Assembly (NCBI GenBank): GCA_014526335.1
Contig: JACTAT010000008.1
Location: 437,097-501,096, forward strand
DNA length: 64,000 bases
Reading direction: 5' to 3'
DNA from: Chrysaora quinquecirrha
Lineage: Eukaryota > Cnidaria > Scyphozoa > Semaeostomeae > Pelagiidae
A program made the position numbers and the translations under genes. Positions 33,611 through 46,887 of this stretch are shown here, piece after piece (position 1 is the first letter of the stretch; every line of letters starts with the position of its first letter). The notes beneath the pieces were generated by a model, which searched no databases, was not told the origin of the DNA, and saw nothing but the letters and a program-made list of their open reading frames with translations.

Positions 33611-35350
33611 GGGGCTAATGCGGTATTTTTTTTATCAGATTAGGTCCATTACTAGTAGGGGAGAGAAAACCAGCTTCTAAAAATTGCCAAGAAGGAAAGT
33701 CTATACCCTTGCCAAATGGCCAAAAATTGGCCAAAATCAGGTGTTTTGAAAACTCCCATCTTTCTTCAAAAAAGTTACCCCTTGACAGCTTCTAGAGGCT
33801 AAAAAATGTTTTTTCGATGAAATTAAATCCAAATTGAGAGAACAAAGTAGCCTCTAAAATCGCCAAAAGGTATGTGTATTGCACTGCAATACGGCGAAAA
33901 ATTCCCAAAATCAAGAGTTTTCACCACTCTCTTTTTTCCTCACAAATAATTACTATATCCTACCAAACATCCACTAGATAGCCTCTAACGGTTAGATACG
34001 GTATTTTTCTGCCAATGCGGGCTAGATGTGGATAAAAAATTGACATCCAAAAGTCACAAAAAATGGCCCAAAATCGGTTAAAATCAGGTGGTTAAAAACT
34101 CCTTTTTCATCGATAATAATTACTGGATTCTACCAGATAATCCCTAGACAGCCAATATGGGCTAAATACGGTTTTCTTCTGTCAAATACGGTCCAAATTG
34201 GGAGAAAAAATTAGCTTCTAAAAATTGCCAAAAAGGCAAGTCTGTAGCCTTGCCAAACGCGCTAAAATCTGCCAAAGCAGGGCGTTTTGAAAACTCTATT
34301 TCTCAAAAATAATTACTAAATTCTACCAGGTACTCCATGGACAGCCTCCAGTAGCTAAATGCACTATTTTATACAGAATAATGTCCCAAGAATTGGGAAA
34401 AATATAACCTCCTTAATTGCCAAAAAGGCACGTCTATAGCCCTGCCAAACGCGCTAAAATCTGCCAAAACAGGGGGTTTTGAAAACTCCCTTATTCTTGA
34501 AAAATAGTTACTAAATCCTACTAGGTACCTGGTACTCCCTGGACAGCCCCAAGTCGCTAAATACAGTATTTTCTATCGAATAATGTCCCAATAAATGGGG
34601 AAAAAATTAGCCTCAAAATTGCCAAAAAGGCTCGTCTATAGCCTTGCCAGACAGCGAAAAATCGGCAAAAACCAGCTGCTTTGAGAACTCTCTTTATTCT
34701 TCCAAATAGTTACTGAATCCGACCAGATACCCCCTAAACAGCATCCCGGGGTTAAATGCTGTATTTTCTTCAAAAAGCGGTCCAATTTGGGAGAGAAAGT
34801 TTCTCTCCAAGAAGTCATTAGCCCTGCCAAATTGGCAAAATCGGCTAAAATCAGGGGTTTTAAAAACTCCCATTTTTCTTGTTAAGTATCGTACCAGATA
34901 AACCCTGGGCAGCCTCTTACGGCAAAACAAGATTTTTACCCGTCAAAGTAAGCCCAAATTGGGAGAAAATATTAGCCTCACAAAAAGTTGCCAAAAGGCA
35001 AGTCTATAGCCTTGGCAGATTCCAAAATTCAGCCAAAGTCAGGGGTTTTTGAAACTCTTCCGTTTCGAAAATATTTACTAAATCCTACGAGACACCTCCT
35101 GGAAGGCCTCGAGTTGCTCAATACGGTATTTTCTGCTCAATGAGGTCGAAACTGGCAGAACATATGCCCCTCAAAAATCGCCACAAAGCAAGTGTATAGC
35201 CTTTCCATACGTTCAAAAGTCGACCAAAATGAAAGGTTATTCAAAACGTTTTTCTTCAGAAATATTACTTTAAATCCCACCAGATAACCCTTAACAGCAT
35301 CCACGGGCTAAATGCGGTATTTTTCTGTAAATGGCGAAATATCGGCAAAA
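33611..35350 (+). repeat. Diverged ~195-bp satellite array, second block
   Basis: Continues the array after the foldback insertion with the same phrase order. The 'taccagat/taccagg' phrase recurs near 34135, 34325, 34515, 34720, 34890, 35083 and 35277, a spacing of about 170-205 bp. Ends at the 4.1-kb inverted-repeat element. Confidence 0.8.
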
Positions 35351-38300
35351 ATTCCTAAATTAAATAATAACTTTATGTTTGCAATTTATCGGATATGTGA
35401 TAAACTTGCAATTAACTGCAAACATAATGTTATTATTTAATTTAGGAATTTTATCACATATCCTTCCTGATGAGATCACATGAGACTTCAAAGCATTGAG
35501 ACGGGAACACATCAGAAAATAACGGAGTGCCCTGAAAATGCAACAATGTGTCCAATCAAAACACGATAAATAGTTGTAATGTAACTATTTCAAAATCACA
35601 GCTGTACGGTGAGAATACACTGTAAGACATGGTTACCTCAATGATAAGGTCAATGGGTGTGCAATTTATAAACACGTTGTGCATGCAAAAATGCAGAAAA
35701 GGTATCTTACTGATAAAGTAAAAATACCTATGTTCCTGTAAAAACAGAATCTGATGTTAGGAGATCCTCAATATCCCAACATTTTGTGATAGACCAGGCC
35801 TCAGCCTTCTCACAGCGGTCAAAAATACCGCGACTTTGAAATTAACAAATAAGCAACTAACTGTAAACCCTAGAATTACTGAGTTGCAATTGAACTAAAG
35901 CACAACCGACATATAGGGGAAAATACAAACAAGAAATGTTGCATGCCTCTAGCGTCATACGGATTCTGTAAGCGCCAAGTGTACCCAGATGAATGTTAGC
36001 CAGACAGACTCTCTTCCATGTTGTTGTGAGTCTTACAATAGAAAATTGACTAACATCAATGTGCAGCAACAAAAGCAAGGATAGCATCCTAAACAGCATA
36101 CCTTGTCTTGCGCACAGTAGCTCCAATGTTGTAAAATATTAAGTACCAAACTGCAGGACATTGGAACAGGAGAATAATCTCCGAGCTGCATCTGGCTAAT
36201 ACGCAGGTAAAAGGCTAAATAAATAATATAGAGCCTCATGCTAATATTCTAGGTACTTGCTGTTCTCAAGAACAACAAAGTGATAAACAGGAATACCTTG
36301 ATGAAAGGCAGTTATAATGGCAACAAGATTGCCACTCTCTCTGCAGATTCTTCATTACTATTTGTGATCTCATTTTCCAAAAAGCACAGGTTTAACCACA
36401 AAGGTTGAGTCTGGAACTCCTTTAAAAAACTCAAGGAAATAGTTTTTGATTAACAATACAATTAGATTTTCGAAAAAGGATGAGCATCCTTGTTGTTGAA
36501 ACAGCAGAACTGCTTTCAGCTCTTAACTCTCCTTGTAGCTTAAAACTTCCTTTCCTTTCTAAAGGTATGATAATGCCAGGAAAGTACTGAAGAAAAGATT
36601 TATTTCATTGTGTCAAACTCCTACAACGTCATGTAAATTACTACTGAGTAGAGTAAAAACAAGGAAAGCTAGCTAAAGAGCTAGGTTTCCTGAACATCTG
36701 AAGTATCAGCAAGCAATGCATATTGCTTAAAAGCTAGCTACAATCTAATGAATACACAAATCAATAATATTTGTGACGTCTTAGTGATACTTTTTCATTA
36801 AGACTATGTTGACATAGCTTATGTTAGCTACTCTATTTGATCATCAAGTTCGTACTCCGAAAGTATGGTATTCCAGCGTATTCCTTCTTCTTCTTGGAAT
36901 AGCAGCAGTAGTAGAAAGACAAATGTTGAGGTCTGAGCACGTTTCACAAAATGTGCACCAGTTATGATATGATGAAACAACATGTTCCATTTGAATAACC
37001 TGCCATCAAACCTAATATACTACAAGGTGAAATTAAAATTTGTAAAAAACAAATCATATTCTATGTTTGATCCAAACATCTTCAAATTTTGATAATGATT
37101 CACGCAATAGCTGAGCTAAAAAATGAACTAGACTCATTAAAACGAACACATCTGAAATGATGTTCCCTTTGACTTTCAATTTCAATATGAAAACGAACAA
37201 TATTCCATTTGGAGTTTCAGTTGATTAAATGAAAACATGAGCTATGATGAAAACTGTTTCTTTCTTGCAAATAAGTTGTATGTACCCATACTACAAAAAC
37301 ACTGCAAGAAATAATCATCCATATATTACTGGACTGGAAAAAAATGCTCTGCTATAGAAAAGGAGAAGAACTGCAGACTTTAATAAGATAGAGCAATTGC
37401 TAATGTGACTTTCCAGACAAGCTCACAAGCAAATAAATCTATATATTTTCCCATACCAGAGAAAAAAGCGTTTTAACACCATCCCAGTGAATTTGCACAG
37501 AGCCTAATGCATAAGATGCATGGCTTTTTAGTCTATTGAACAACTGTTCAATGAATATATCAAATTTTAACCAATCTAAGATATGAATATCAGGAATCAT
37601 TGGAGTCATAAACATGGGTGTATTAAATTTTGCTAGTGATAGTTGTTTTTGTGATATCACAGTGTTATCTCATATGAACATTATGACAGACATGATCAAC
37701 TCTGATTCCACGATCCTCAATACAAGATCAATTGTTCTTCATTGCATATGCCTGAAGTAAGTATAAGCTTTCTCAAAAATATGGAAAAAGCAAACCTGCA
37801 TATGCAAGTAAATACAAGCTTTCTCAAAAGATATTGACAAAGCAAACCTGTGTCTAGTTTCTCATTCTGTTTCGAAGAGACAAGCCCCATTGCTCACATT
37901 ACTTTAAACAAGGAATATGCATGCTAAGTGAAGCCGTGAGCGCAAAACATGATTCCATGTTGTCCTTGCAAGGCTGTTAGGTTTTCATATGCTGGCTTTT
38001 TCAGCTCGACTGGCCAACACGCATAAGTTTCTTTTCTTGAACTCCAAAATGTTGATATCATTGACATTAGGCCAACTGAACTTGTCTGCCTCTGCTTTGG
38101 TAATCAAAATTGACTTATGATTGGAAAGGATTTCCAGAAAAATCTTTCTTTTCTTGATACATGTCCACTTGATACTCTTTCCAATTGTTCCTTAAATTCC
38201 AGAACTATGGCAGGGTATGTTCTAACTTGTACAACAAAGCCCATGCCATTCACAAAACCTCATTTCGAAAAAACAAACAGAGGTTGTCTGAGAGATAAAA

Positions 38301-39536
38301 TTCAATAAACTCTCTAAAAATCCATTAAGCCGTTAGGGCTTATGAGGCACTTTAGCCTGATGACTTTCGTCATTCACTATTAGGCTATTCATCATCAAAT
38401 AACATGATGAGAAAACAGGGACATCTGCCATGCAGGTCCTGAAGAAAGGTGATTCTTACCTGTACAAGTCATAATTTGTTTGTTGTAAGGCCACCCATCA
38501 TCATGTATAATGATATGGGAACGAACCAGGCATAACCTGTTTACACAGGTACCATAAGATAATTCATAATGGCAGCCTGAATGAGACATCTTCTCTCTGG
38601 CTTGTAAACAATGCAACATACCTTGGAAAGCTTTCATTGGCTCCAATGTTTCATCGCCTTCAGAGGACATCTGACTCGCAGATTCCAAGGACAGGCAATA
38701 TTCAATTTGTCTATAACAAATTATCGCTTGATCTTAAAGCATTTCTCATCTCCAGATGAAACGTCAAAAATTTGTCCTTGATGGGATTTGAGCTCCAGCC
38801 GTTCTGGGTAGCAGGCAAGCCTTTAACCACTCGGCCACACAATAGTATCTAGCAGGTTGCATCAAATACGATATTCACTTTCTCCATAGGAAAGCTATCG
38901 TTGGCTCCAAGCCGATCCAGTGGACACGTGACTGAATCACTGGTCCAAAAACAGAGTAATACAAGGCCATTTCGGCTACTCTGTAGGCCAACTTCCTTCC
39001 TCCACAACCAAGAAGTTGGGAGAGCGATGAATACTACCAAGTATCATCAGGAGTTGCCTCTTGATCACTACCATCATCAACAACATGGCTTTGGGAGGAG
39101 GATGAACACCGCGAAATATTAGTGTCATCCGTAGTGATGCCTTTGTCTTTATCATCACCAAAGTTGATACAGCTTCGACTTCAACAATTGTCTGAAAAAA
39201 CAAATTGGAAAAGAAAAAAGCAACTATGTTTCTCTCCACGTGAAGCTATCCTAGGCCCTTTTTTGGGCCAGGAAACATAAACCAACAGAAAATGAACTGC
39301 AGAAATCAAACAAAAACGATACTTGCTGTTTAAAAACAATAAACAACTTATCTTTCAGCTTTGGAATGAAAATCCATAAATTTGCAAACGATGCACAAGA
39401 TATTCATAGATTAAAATTCCCTTGACTTAAAGGCCCGCCATCATGACCTACTTGTTCAAGACGCAAGCACATAATGGCCTGCCAGGCGCGTGCGCGTTTC
39501 TCATGTGATCTCACCAGGAAGGATATGTGATAAAAT
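35351..39536. mobile_element. ~4.1-kb element with 38-bp terminal inverted repeats
   Basis: Left repeat 35448-35485 (ATTTTATCACATATCCTTCC start) and right repeat 39499-39536 are complementary at all but one base by eye. Outside the left repeat is an extra hairpin (35351-35449) with ~33-bp arms ATTCCTAAATTAAATAATAA / its complement and another GGATATGTGATAAA in its loop. Satellite sequence reads up to 35350 and resumes at 39537, so this is an insertion, with AAAAT-like bases on both sides. The interior has no recognised transposase; its open frames are short. It also contains a tRNA-like fragment (38782-38842). Probably a non-autonomous DNA transposon, class unknown. Confidence 0.65.
38782..38842 (-). 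tRNA. Degenerate tRNA-like sequence (tRNA pseudogene or SINE head)
   Basis: On the reverse strand the sequence TGGCCGAGTGGTTAAAGGC matches the A-box/D-arm of tRNA-Ser/Leu genes very well. About 30 bases later GGAGCTCAAATCCCATC resembles a B-box/T-arm with mutations (the usual GGTTCGAATCC core is changed). The acceptor stem does not close convincingly, so it is not a functional tRNA gene. Confidence 0.5.
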
Positions 39537-39775
39537 CAGATGTTTTGAAAATCCCTTTTCTTCTTCCAAAATTGTCACTATATCCTACGAGATACCCCCT
39601 TGGGAGCCTCTAGTTGTGAAATACTGTTCGTTATGCCGAATTGGATCCAAATTGGGAAAGAAATTTTCCTCAAACAATCGCCAAAAAGCAAGTCTATAGC
39701 CTTGGCAAACGGTCCAAAATAGGCCAAAATCAGGGTTTCGAAATCTCCTTTTTCCTCATTTTCCTTCCCTTAACT
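39537..39775 (+). repeat. ~195-bp satellite, segment after the insertion
   Basis: Resumes the satellite with TTTTGAAAATCCCTTTTCTT, TATCCTACGAGATACCCCCT and AAGTCTATAGCCTTGGC. It ends near 39775, where GCGCGCGACGAAGGAGCGAG begins a different sequence. Confidence 0.7.
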
Positions 39776-39779
39776 TCCT

Positions 39780-41810
39780 ATTATTGCGCGCGACGAAGGA
39801 GCGAGCGGAGCGAGCTTACAATTTCTGGGCTTCAATCGTTTCGTCTGCTGACATCGCATATTTTTCCTTATCAATTGCCATCACAATGGTCACAGTTTTT
39901 CGCTGTGCAAAGGGATTCGAACTATATTTCAAGATTTAACATGAGGTATCTACGCATGACATCCAAACGTTGATGTTTTCATGGCACAGAATAGGAAGTC
40001 AGGCAGAGGGAAACTCCAATGATATAAAAGCGACGAAGTCGCTAGATTACGCGTAGGCTACGAAGTCGCTAGAGGACTGACTCTATTGTTCTGCGGTGAG
40101 GCAAACCACTCAAACGGAAATGGTGGCAAAAGAATATTTCTGTAAGGGCTCAGTGCGGAAATCGGAGAAATTTGCGAAGAATTCTAAAAAGTTAGACAAA
40201 AATTTTTGTTGCTCCATATTGCTAGGCCCGCGTGGAAGGTTTTAGGCTAATAAACTGAAAAAGTTGTGAAATTGCCTTACAAGCTCTGTACTACAAATTT
40301 GCGAATATATTTTTCTCAAACACTTGCCGTTTCGAAGATACGTCGAAAAGAAAAACTTTCTCATTCGATTTCCCGTACTTAGCCCTTACAAAAACATCGG
40401 CTTTCGCCACTCTTTCAACTCAAGTGATCTGCCCCATGCATACATGAAACAGTGCCTTCGTTTTTGCATTCAGAAGAAACAAATGCGGGTTTTCACCTTT
40501 CTTCATTGTTGGAACTGATCCAGATTTTTGATAAGGGGAGTAGCAAGGGTGACAGAGTTGGTGGGCTGAGGTGCGTGCGAAGCGAGCGCCCATAATAAGA
40601 GGAGTGCATTCTCGGCCTGATGGTGGAGTTGAATTGTATCCGTGGCATGTCTCTTGATCATAGAAAAGGACTTTTTGAGATATTTTACCTAATTCAAGTG
40701 TAGATATAATTTCTTTTAAGAAAACGTACATGCATTGGTTCCAGTGGTTGTGAGTAACTGCGGTCAACATTGCATGATATCGTGGTTGCAACTCGGGCTA
40801 ATAAGTTTGCGAGCAAAATCGAATCACTGTTTTCGATTTATTCCTCCTCCCCCTTCTCAATAAAGGGGTCAATATCAATATTATTCGTAATACTTCAAAA
40901 ATACTCATTAAAACACCCAGCAACTTTCACACCATTTGAGAACTTAAGTAAAGGTGATCTTGTCACTCATGGGATTTTTATTAGAAAACAAAGGTTTCAC
41001 AGTTTTCTTATCGTTGTCAATTCTCTTCAACTGTATCGACATAAAATACTGTGATTTTGTTTAAGGCTGAGTGTTCTAATTTAAGACAAGGATTAATTGG
41101 TCCTTATATTTCTTTCATCTTCCTCTCCCCTGCTATTTCTTGAAATTTTCGAAATAGCCTTCCTTAAATCGTAGATATATCTTGGAAGTTCGTCCTTCAA
41201 TGAGTGCCGAAAGAGTATTTGTGTCTTTTTGAGGTTTGGCGAACAAAAAGGGGAGAGGTAGCACAACTGTCGTCTTCCTCTCCGTCACTCGTTGTTGTTA
41301 GAGTCAGATTAAAAAAAATTCTTGGGACGCTAACTTTGAGTACAGGTCATTAGACAAAGGCTTACGCTTTTGTAATTACTTACCGAGTACCCGTGACATA
41401 TCAGTGACAGCATTACTTGGCTCTGCTGATACAGAAAATATTCCTATCAGCATAATCAATAAAATTCAATCTAATATGCTGTTGACTATAATCTCTGCTA
41501 CCTAGATAGGCGAGTGAATAGAGGCCGCAAAACAGAATGGGAACACTTTGAAACACGAATATAAAATACACGGCGACAGGCTTTTGTTTTCAGATAAATA
41601 ATGAGCCAAGCTGTGGCAGTGAAAAAAGCCTTTTAGCGACAACTAGCAGATGGATAAATTCCAAACAACACTCAGCAATAACGAGAGCTGCATAATGGAA
41701 ACCAAGTTTAACATGAGACGGCAAAATCACTCAAATCTCAAGGCTTAAAATAATTTTTTTTTCAAATATTTACTATTTTCGACAGACTATAGATCTACTC
41801 AAATATTTTT
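39780..41810. other. Intergenic stretch without a supported gene
   Basis: The start (GACGAAGGAGCGAGCGGAGC) and the AGCGACGAAGTCGCTAGA palindromic phrases near 40030-40070 look like parts of a dispersed element. No exon with good splice borders was found. The 123-codon reverse frame at 40420-40791 has no recognised domain. Confidence 0.3.
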
Positions 41811-41814
41811 TGTA

Positions 41815-42144
<330 letters not shown>

Positions 42145-42809
42145 TCAACCAAGTACTCATGTACAGTATATTTAGGATTTTCTTATAGCAGTGAAACCAG
42201 GGGAAGTGGCGAAGGGGGTTTGCGGTGTGGGGCCAAGACAGCAAACCTGGTAGATTGTAGATCATTAAATGTTTGCCAAATTGGTAAATAACTATACATG
42301 CATAAAAAGATAAATGAAAAATTCAAATTCAAATTTTTTGGAAAGTTTAATCAAATAAATTTGCAGTATCATGTTTTGGTTAGTTGTGTTATTTCTGATG
42401 ACTCAAAAGGTCACAAAATCAAGCACAGGACCTTGCGCAGACTCTTGTTTTTCCCAAAAGTAGAGTTCAGTCAATGCCTAAATTAAAGCTCAAAAATTCT
42501 TTTCCACTGCAATATATGCCGTGGTTGATTATTTCATAAAAATGACATAAAAATCTGCTTGAGATTCGGCCATTACTCAGTGATACTCAAAAACAGATTC
42601 ATGAATACAGTAATCAAAAGAGTATTCAATCAATTTTATTCAAACAATATTTGAGGCTCGCGTTGCATCATCAAAAATACAGAAATTGGATGATACAAAG
42701 CATTAGACACGAAATTTCAAACTAATCACCAAAAAACAACCATGGGTTATAAAACACAAGTATATTTGGACAGAAACATAATATAATGTTGATCAAGAAT
42801 GATATTCAC

Positions 42810-44165
42810 TTTGGTAGCCTTAGTTCACCGATGGCAAGCTAATGATTTCTGTGCAAACATTACAAATAAATTTCCAGGGAAGCACTCTTTTCAGCTTGGC
42901 CGTATTGAATAAATTGCAGCCAAGTAGATAAATGCTTAAAAAAAGAAAGCTGCAGAAAGTTTCCTTTTTACAACCGAAAAACTCTGAATAGTATTAACCA
43001 AGGTAGCCTTATAGTAATTCACTGACAGCCAGCGAATGATTTCTGTGCACCAGCGAATAAATTGCAGCCAAGTATATAAATGCTTACAAAAAAGAAAGCT
43101 GCAGAAATTTTCCTTTTCACAACCGAAAAACTCTAGTAGTATTAACCATGGTAGCCTTATAGTAATTCACTGACAGCCAGCGAATGATTTCTGTGCACCA
43201 GCGAATAAATTGCAGCCAAGTAGATAAATGCTTAAAAAAAGAAAGCTGCAGAAGTTTCCTTTTTACAACCGAAAAACTCTGAATAGTATTAACCAAGGTA
43301 GCCTTATAGTAATTCACTGACAGCCAGCGAATGATTTCTGTGCACCAGCGAATAAATTGCAGCCAAGTATATAAATGCTTACAAAAAAGAAAGCTGCAGA
43401 AATTTTCCTTTTCACAACCGAAAAACTCTAGTAGTATTAACCATGGTAGCCTTATAGTAATTCACTGACAGCCAGCGAATGATTTCTGTGCACCAGCGAA
43501 TAAATTGCAGCCAAGTAGATAAATGCTTAAAAAAAGAAAGCTGCAGAAGTTTCCTTTTTACAACCGAAAACTCTGAATAGTATTAACCATGGTAGCCTTA
43601 TAGTAATTCACTGACAGCCAGCGAATGATTTCTGTGCACAAGCGAATAAATTGTAGCCAAGTAGATAAATGCTTACAAAAAAGAAAGCTGCAGAAATTTT
43701 CCTTTTCACAACCGAAAAACTCTGAATAGTATTAACCATGGTAGCCTTATAGTAATTCACTGACAGCCAGCGAATGATTTCTGTGCACCAGCGAATAAAT
43801 TGCAGCCAAGTAGATAAATGCTTACAAAAAAGAAAGCTGCAGAAATTTTCCTTTTCACAACCGAAAAACTCTGAATAGTATTAACCATGGTAGCCTTATA
43901 GTAATTCACTGACAGCCAGCGAATGATTTCTGTGCACAAGCGAATAAATTGTAGCCAAGTAGATAAATGCTTAAAAAAAGAAAGCTGCAGAAATTTTCCT
44001 TTTTACAACCGAAAAACTCTGAATAGTAATAACCATGGTAGCCTTATAGTAATTCACTGACAGCCAGCGAATGATTTCTGTGCACAAGCGAATAAATTGT
44101 AGCCAAGTAGATAATTGCTTATGAAAATAGAAAGCTGGAGAAAGTTATCCTTTCCCCAACGGAAA
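42810..44165. repeat. ~147-bp tandem array, about 8-9 units
   Basis: CAGCCAGCGAATGATTTCTG recurs at about 43027, 43175, 43320, 43467, 43615, 43768, 43914 and 44062, a period near 147 bp. Two unit types tend to alternate: one with AAAAAAAGAAAG and CCTTTTTACAAC, the other with ACAAAAAAGAAAG and CCTTTTCACAAC. The first and last units are diverged. The array lies in the last intron of the SLC35E2-like gene; reverse-strand frames across it are shadows. Confidence 0.9.
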
Positions 44166-44961
44166 AGGCGACCAGAGGCAAGAAAACTTCGAATAGCATC
44201 AACCACTGATAGCAGGTTAATGACTTTATCCAGGCTAATGACTTACTTTTTATCTTTGCGCCAGCTTTGGAAACATTGACTTTGTTAAGCATCTTAGGCT
44301 GAGCTTATAAAATTCTAGATTAAAGGATGTTGGTTTTCATTGCGCAAGTAAACAGGTAGCAAAGTTTATCCCTCTTTATCCCTGACTTGAGCTTATTTTG
44401 TGTCTTTTTGTGAATTATTTTCGTGACGTGGACGGTCCATGAAGAATTAGAAGTGGTCATTTCGAAAGGTTTGACTAATTGATTGACACCATCAGAATAA
44501 GGTGACAGGGGGCAAGATACTAGGTTAGTATTGAACGGTTAAACCTGTGCCGTATTTTGGAGTAGAGGCGTGCCAAAAGAGACGTACCAAAAGAGACATG
44601 AAAGACCATCCGAGTAGAAAACCAAGAAAAAACATTCATTTTTGTATAATTTGTGCATATCGAATGCTATAATTTTCACCCTTCTATCAATATATGCGCG
44701 TGTTTTATGGTATGCAAAAGTCATTATAGCAGAACTTGGACATATTTTGACTTCACTCTCTGTGGCGTTAGATCATCATTTTGTTTACGTGCACATGATT
44801 GACAGGCGCGGTTATAGACAAATCTTAACGAGAGAATGGGAGAATGGTCAATTTTGATAAAGTCACATATTGTTATAAGTTTGAAAAGTAGCTATTGCCT
44901 AAAAGCCTGAAATATTTCAAACGATAATGTTTAGATAACATAAAATAAAAATAAAATTTAC
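44166..44961. other. Intron remainder, nothing recognised
   Basis: Unique A+T-rich intron between the tandem array and the penultimate transporter exon. Confidence 0.3.
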
Positions 44962-45092
44962 CTTAAGGTGATGGGTGATATAAGTGACATGAGGAAATAA
45001 GCTGTGAAACTTTGAAAATAGAATAGAATACTATTAAATAGCAACATCGACATCAAATATTGATCAATGGACTCCCACTGGTGTTTTATATC
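44962..45092 (-). CDS. SLC35E2-like transporter, penultimate exon
   Basis: Reverse strand, 131 bp, between acceptor TTATTCTACAG and donor GTAAAT. It starts in phase 0 and reads DIKHQWESIDQYLMSMLLFN, then QSFTAYFLMSLISPITL, and leaves phase 2. With the last exon this gives the family motif 'ISP-(V/I)-T-x-SVAST'. The helix before it matches the family's 'L-x-x-Q-S-x-x-A-Y-x-L-M' pattern. The intron to the last exon (2.9 kb) holds a ~147-bp tandem array. Confidence 0.85.
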
Positions 45093-45979
45093 CTGTAGAA
45101 TAAGATAATAAACATCAGAATATTAGTGACATGCTAAGCACCACCCAGTGCAACAAAGCAGATGCAGATGGGGTCTATGTGAAAAATAATCCGACCTAGT
45201 CTATTATAGAGAGAAACACTTTATTTCGTGCACTTGAGAGTTGAGGAGCGATTTAATGCAGGGAAATTCGTAAACACTTGCTGGAAATCATATTGCTTTC
45301 AAGGAAATGCCCTGGGAAATCTTCTCTTCCAACAGAATTCAAAGCGCCTTTTTGAAGAGTGAAATCATTCTGGTTCAACACCAAGCAGGAACAAAATTAC
45401 CTTTTGGGCCCTAAAGATCTTAATGTAGACCTAAAGAATCTGCTCATAGCGGCAAGTAACCAGATTCTTTATTCAAAATGTTACTCATTCAAAAGAGATT
45501 TAGAATATATAATATACAAATTATCACTCGACAATAATCCCGCAAAATTATCCTTAACTGCCCAAATATGATCAAAATTGGTAAAATAAGGGGGGAAAAT
45601 TTGCTATGTAGCAGCCAGAAGTATAACTTTTTAATTTTCCTTATCATAACAGAGATTAAAAATGTACATATGATCTAAAATTTGGTTAGATTTCGGCAAA
45701 ACGTTCAAATTTACCATATACTCATGTCTTCACTATCAAAAATAAGGGTAACGCTGACGCTCAACATAATTCGCGAAAAAAACTGATCTCCAGCTCCCGC
45801 TCTGTTTGTACTACGTGAGTGTTTCCTGACGAATGGAAAGAAAATTCAACTGTTGGAAATAGTATTCACCTGAAAAACAAGGTATGCCACGACGTTTTGC
45901 CACCTGTGCCACTGGAATGGAATTTTTGACAAAACTGTCGATTTTACAAGAAAAACAATAGAAATTTAGTGAGACATAC
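45093..45979. other. Intron, nothing recognised
   Basis: Unique sequence between the two SLC35E2-like exons. The 70-codon forward frame at 45359-45571 has no supporting features. Confidence 0.3.
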
Positions 45980-46052
45980 CATAAAGAATATCCAAAACGG
46001 TAATTGTACAATTGTTGCAGCAACACTTGCATAAAATTGTAAATCCATAGGA
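45980..46052 (-). CDS. SLC35E2-like transporter, upstream exon
   Basis: Reverse strand, 73 bp, between acceptor TATATTTTAG and donor GTATGT. It starts in phase 2 and ends in phase 0, which fits the next exon. It reads PMDLQFYASVAATIVQLPFW and IFFM, matching the conserved 'P-x-(E/D)-L-Q-F-Y-x-S-x-A-A' helix of SLC35E proteins. Earlier exons, which should encode roughly the first two thirds of the protein, were not found to its right. Confidence 0.85.
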
Positions 46053-46652
46053 CTAAAATATAGAAAAATATCACATTCGGTTATCACACTAATAATAAAT
46101 GGATCCTAAATAATGTATCAAATCATATAGCACTTGTCAATTCATGTAATTTTCCTAGCAAGAACATTAGCATAAAACAAAATTAGATTGTCAAATAACT
46201 CATATAGCTACGGAAAAATTTCAATAGAAATATTTAGCACCTGTCTACGGAAGAATTTCTACGATTAAGTTCCTTTTTTCTACATTATGGCAATTCTTTC
46301 ACAGCAACGGACATTCAAAAAACAATCAGTTGATTTGTGTGAAAAATCATCGAGACAGCATTAGATCATCATTTTAAAAAATTTTAAGAAGAAACTTTTA
46401 GTATACAAAATGTTACAATATCATTCACGCGCAAATAGAAGGAAAGAGACATGACCTAAGCAGGAAAACTTGATTTTCATATACTTGTAACGTTAAATTT
46501 ATACATAGCTATGAAACGTATCGCAAGAGATATCTTTACAAAGTTATCCAATGCAATTTATCGAATTAAAATTATGCCTAGAAAATTCACACAGAACCAG
46601 AAAGTGAACCAGAGGGAAAAATACTATTTCTGCGTCAGTTTCAAGCGTAATT

Positions 46653-46653
<1 letters not shown>

Positions 46654-46690
<37 letters not shown>

Positions 46691-46721
46691 CCATCACCAT
46701 CACCATCACCATCACCATCAC

Positions 46722-46802
<81 letters not shown>

Positions 46803-46811
46803 TATCATTAT
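46654..46811. repeat. (CAT/ATC)n microsatellite with CACCAT interruption
   Basis: About 155 bp of ATCATC with an inner CACCATCACCAT block. Poly-Met and poly-Ser frames across it are artefacts. Confidence 0.95.
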
Positions 46812-46830
46812 GCCACAGGTCTCCTCCAAA

Positions 46831-46850
46831 TCATCATCAGCCTTCATCAG

Positions 46851-46887
<37 letters not shown>

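Noticed and set aside
40420..40791. 123-codon reverse-strand frame
   Set aside because: No recognised domain, no splice or promoter context, composition like surrounding DNA.
43117..43939. Repeated reverse-strand peptides in the 147-bp array
   Set aside because: Same peptide recurs only because the DNA unit repeats. Starts and stops fall inside each unit.
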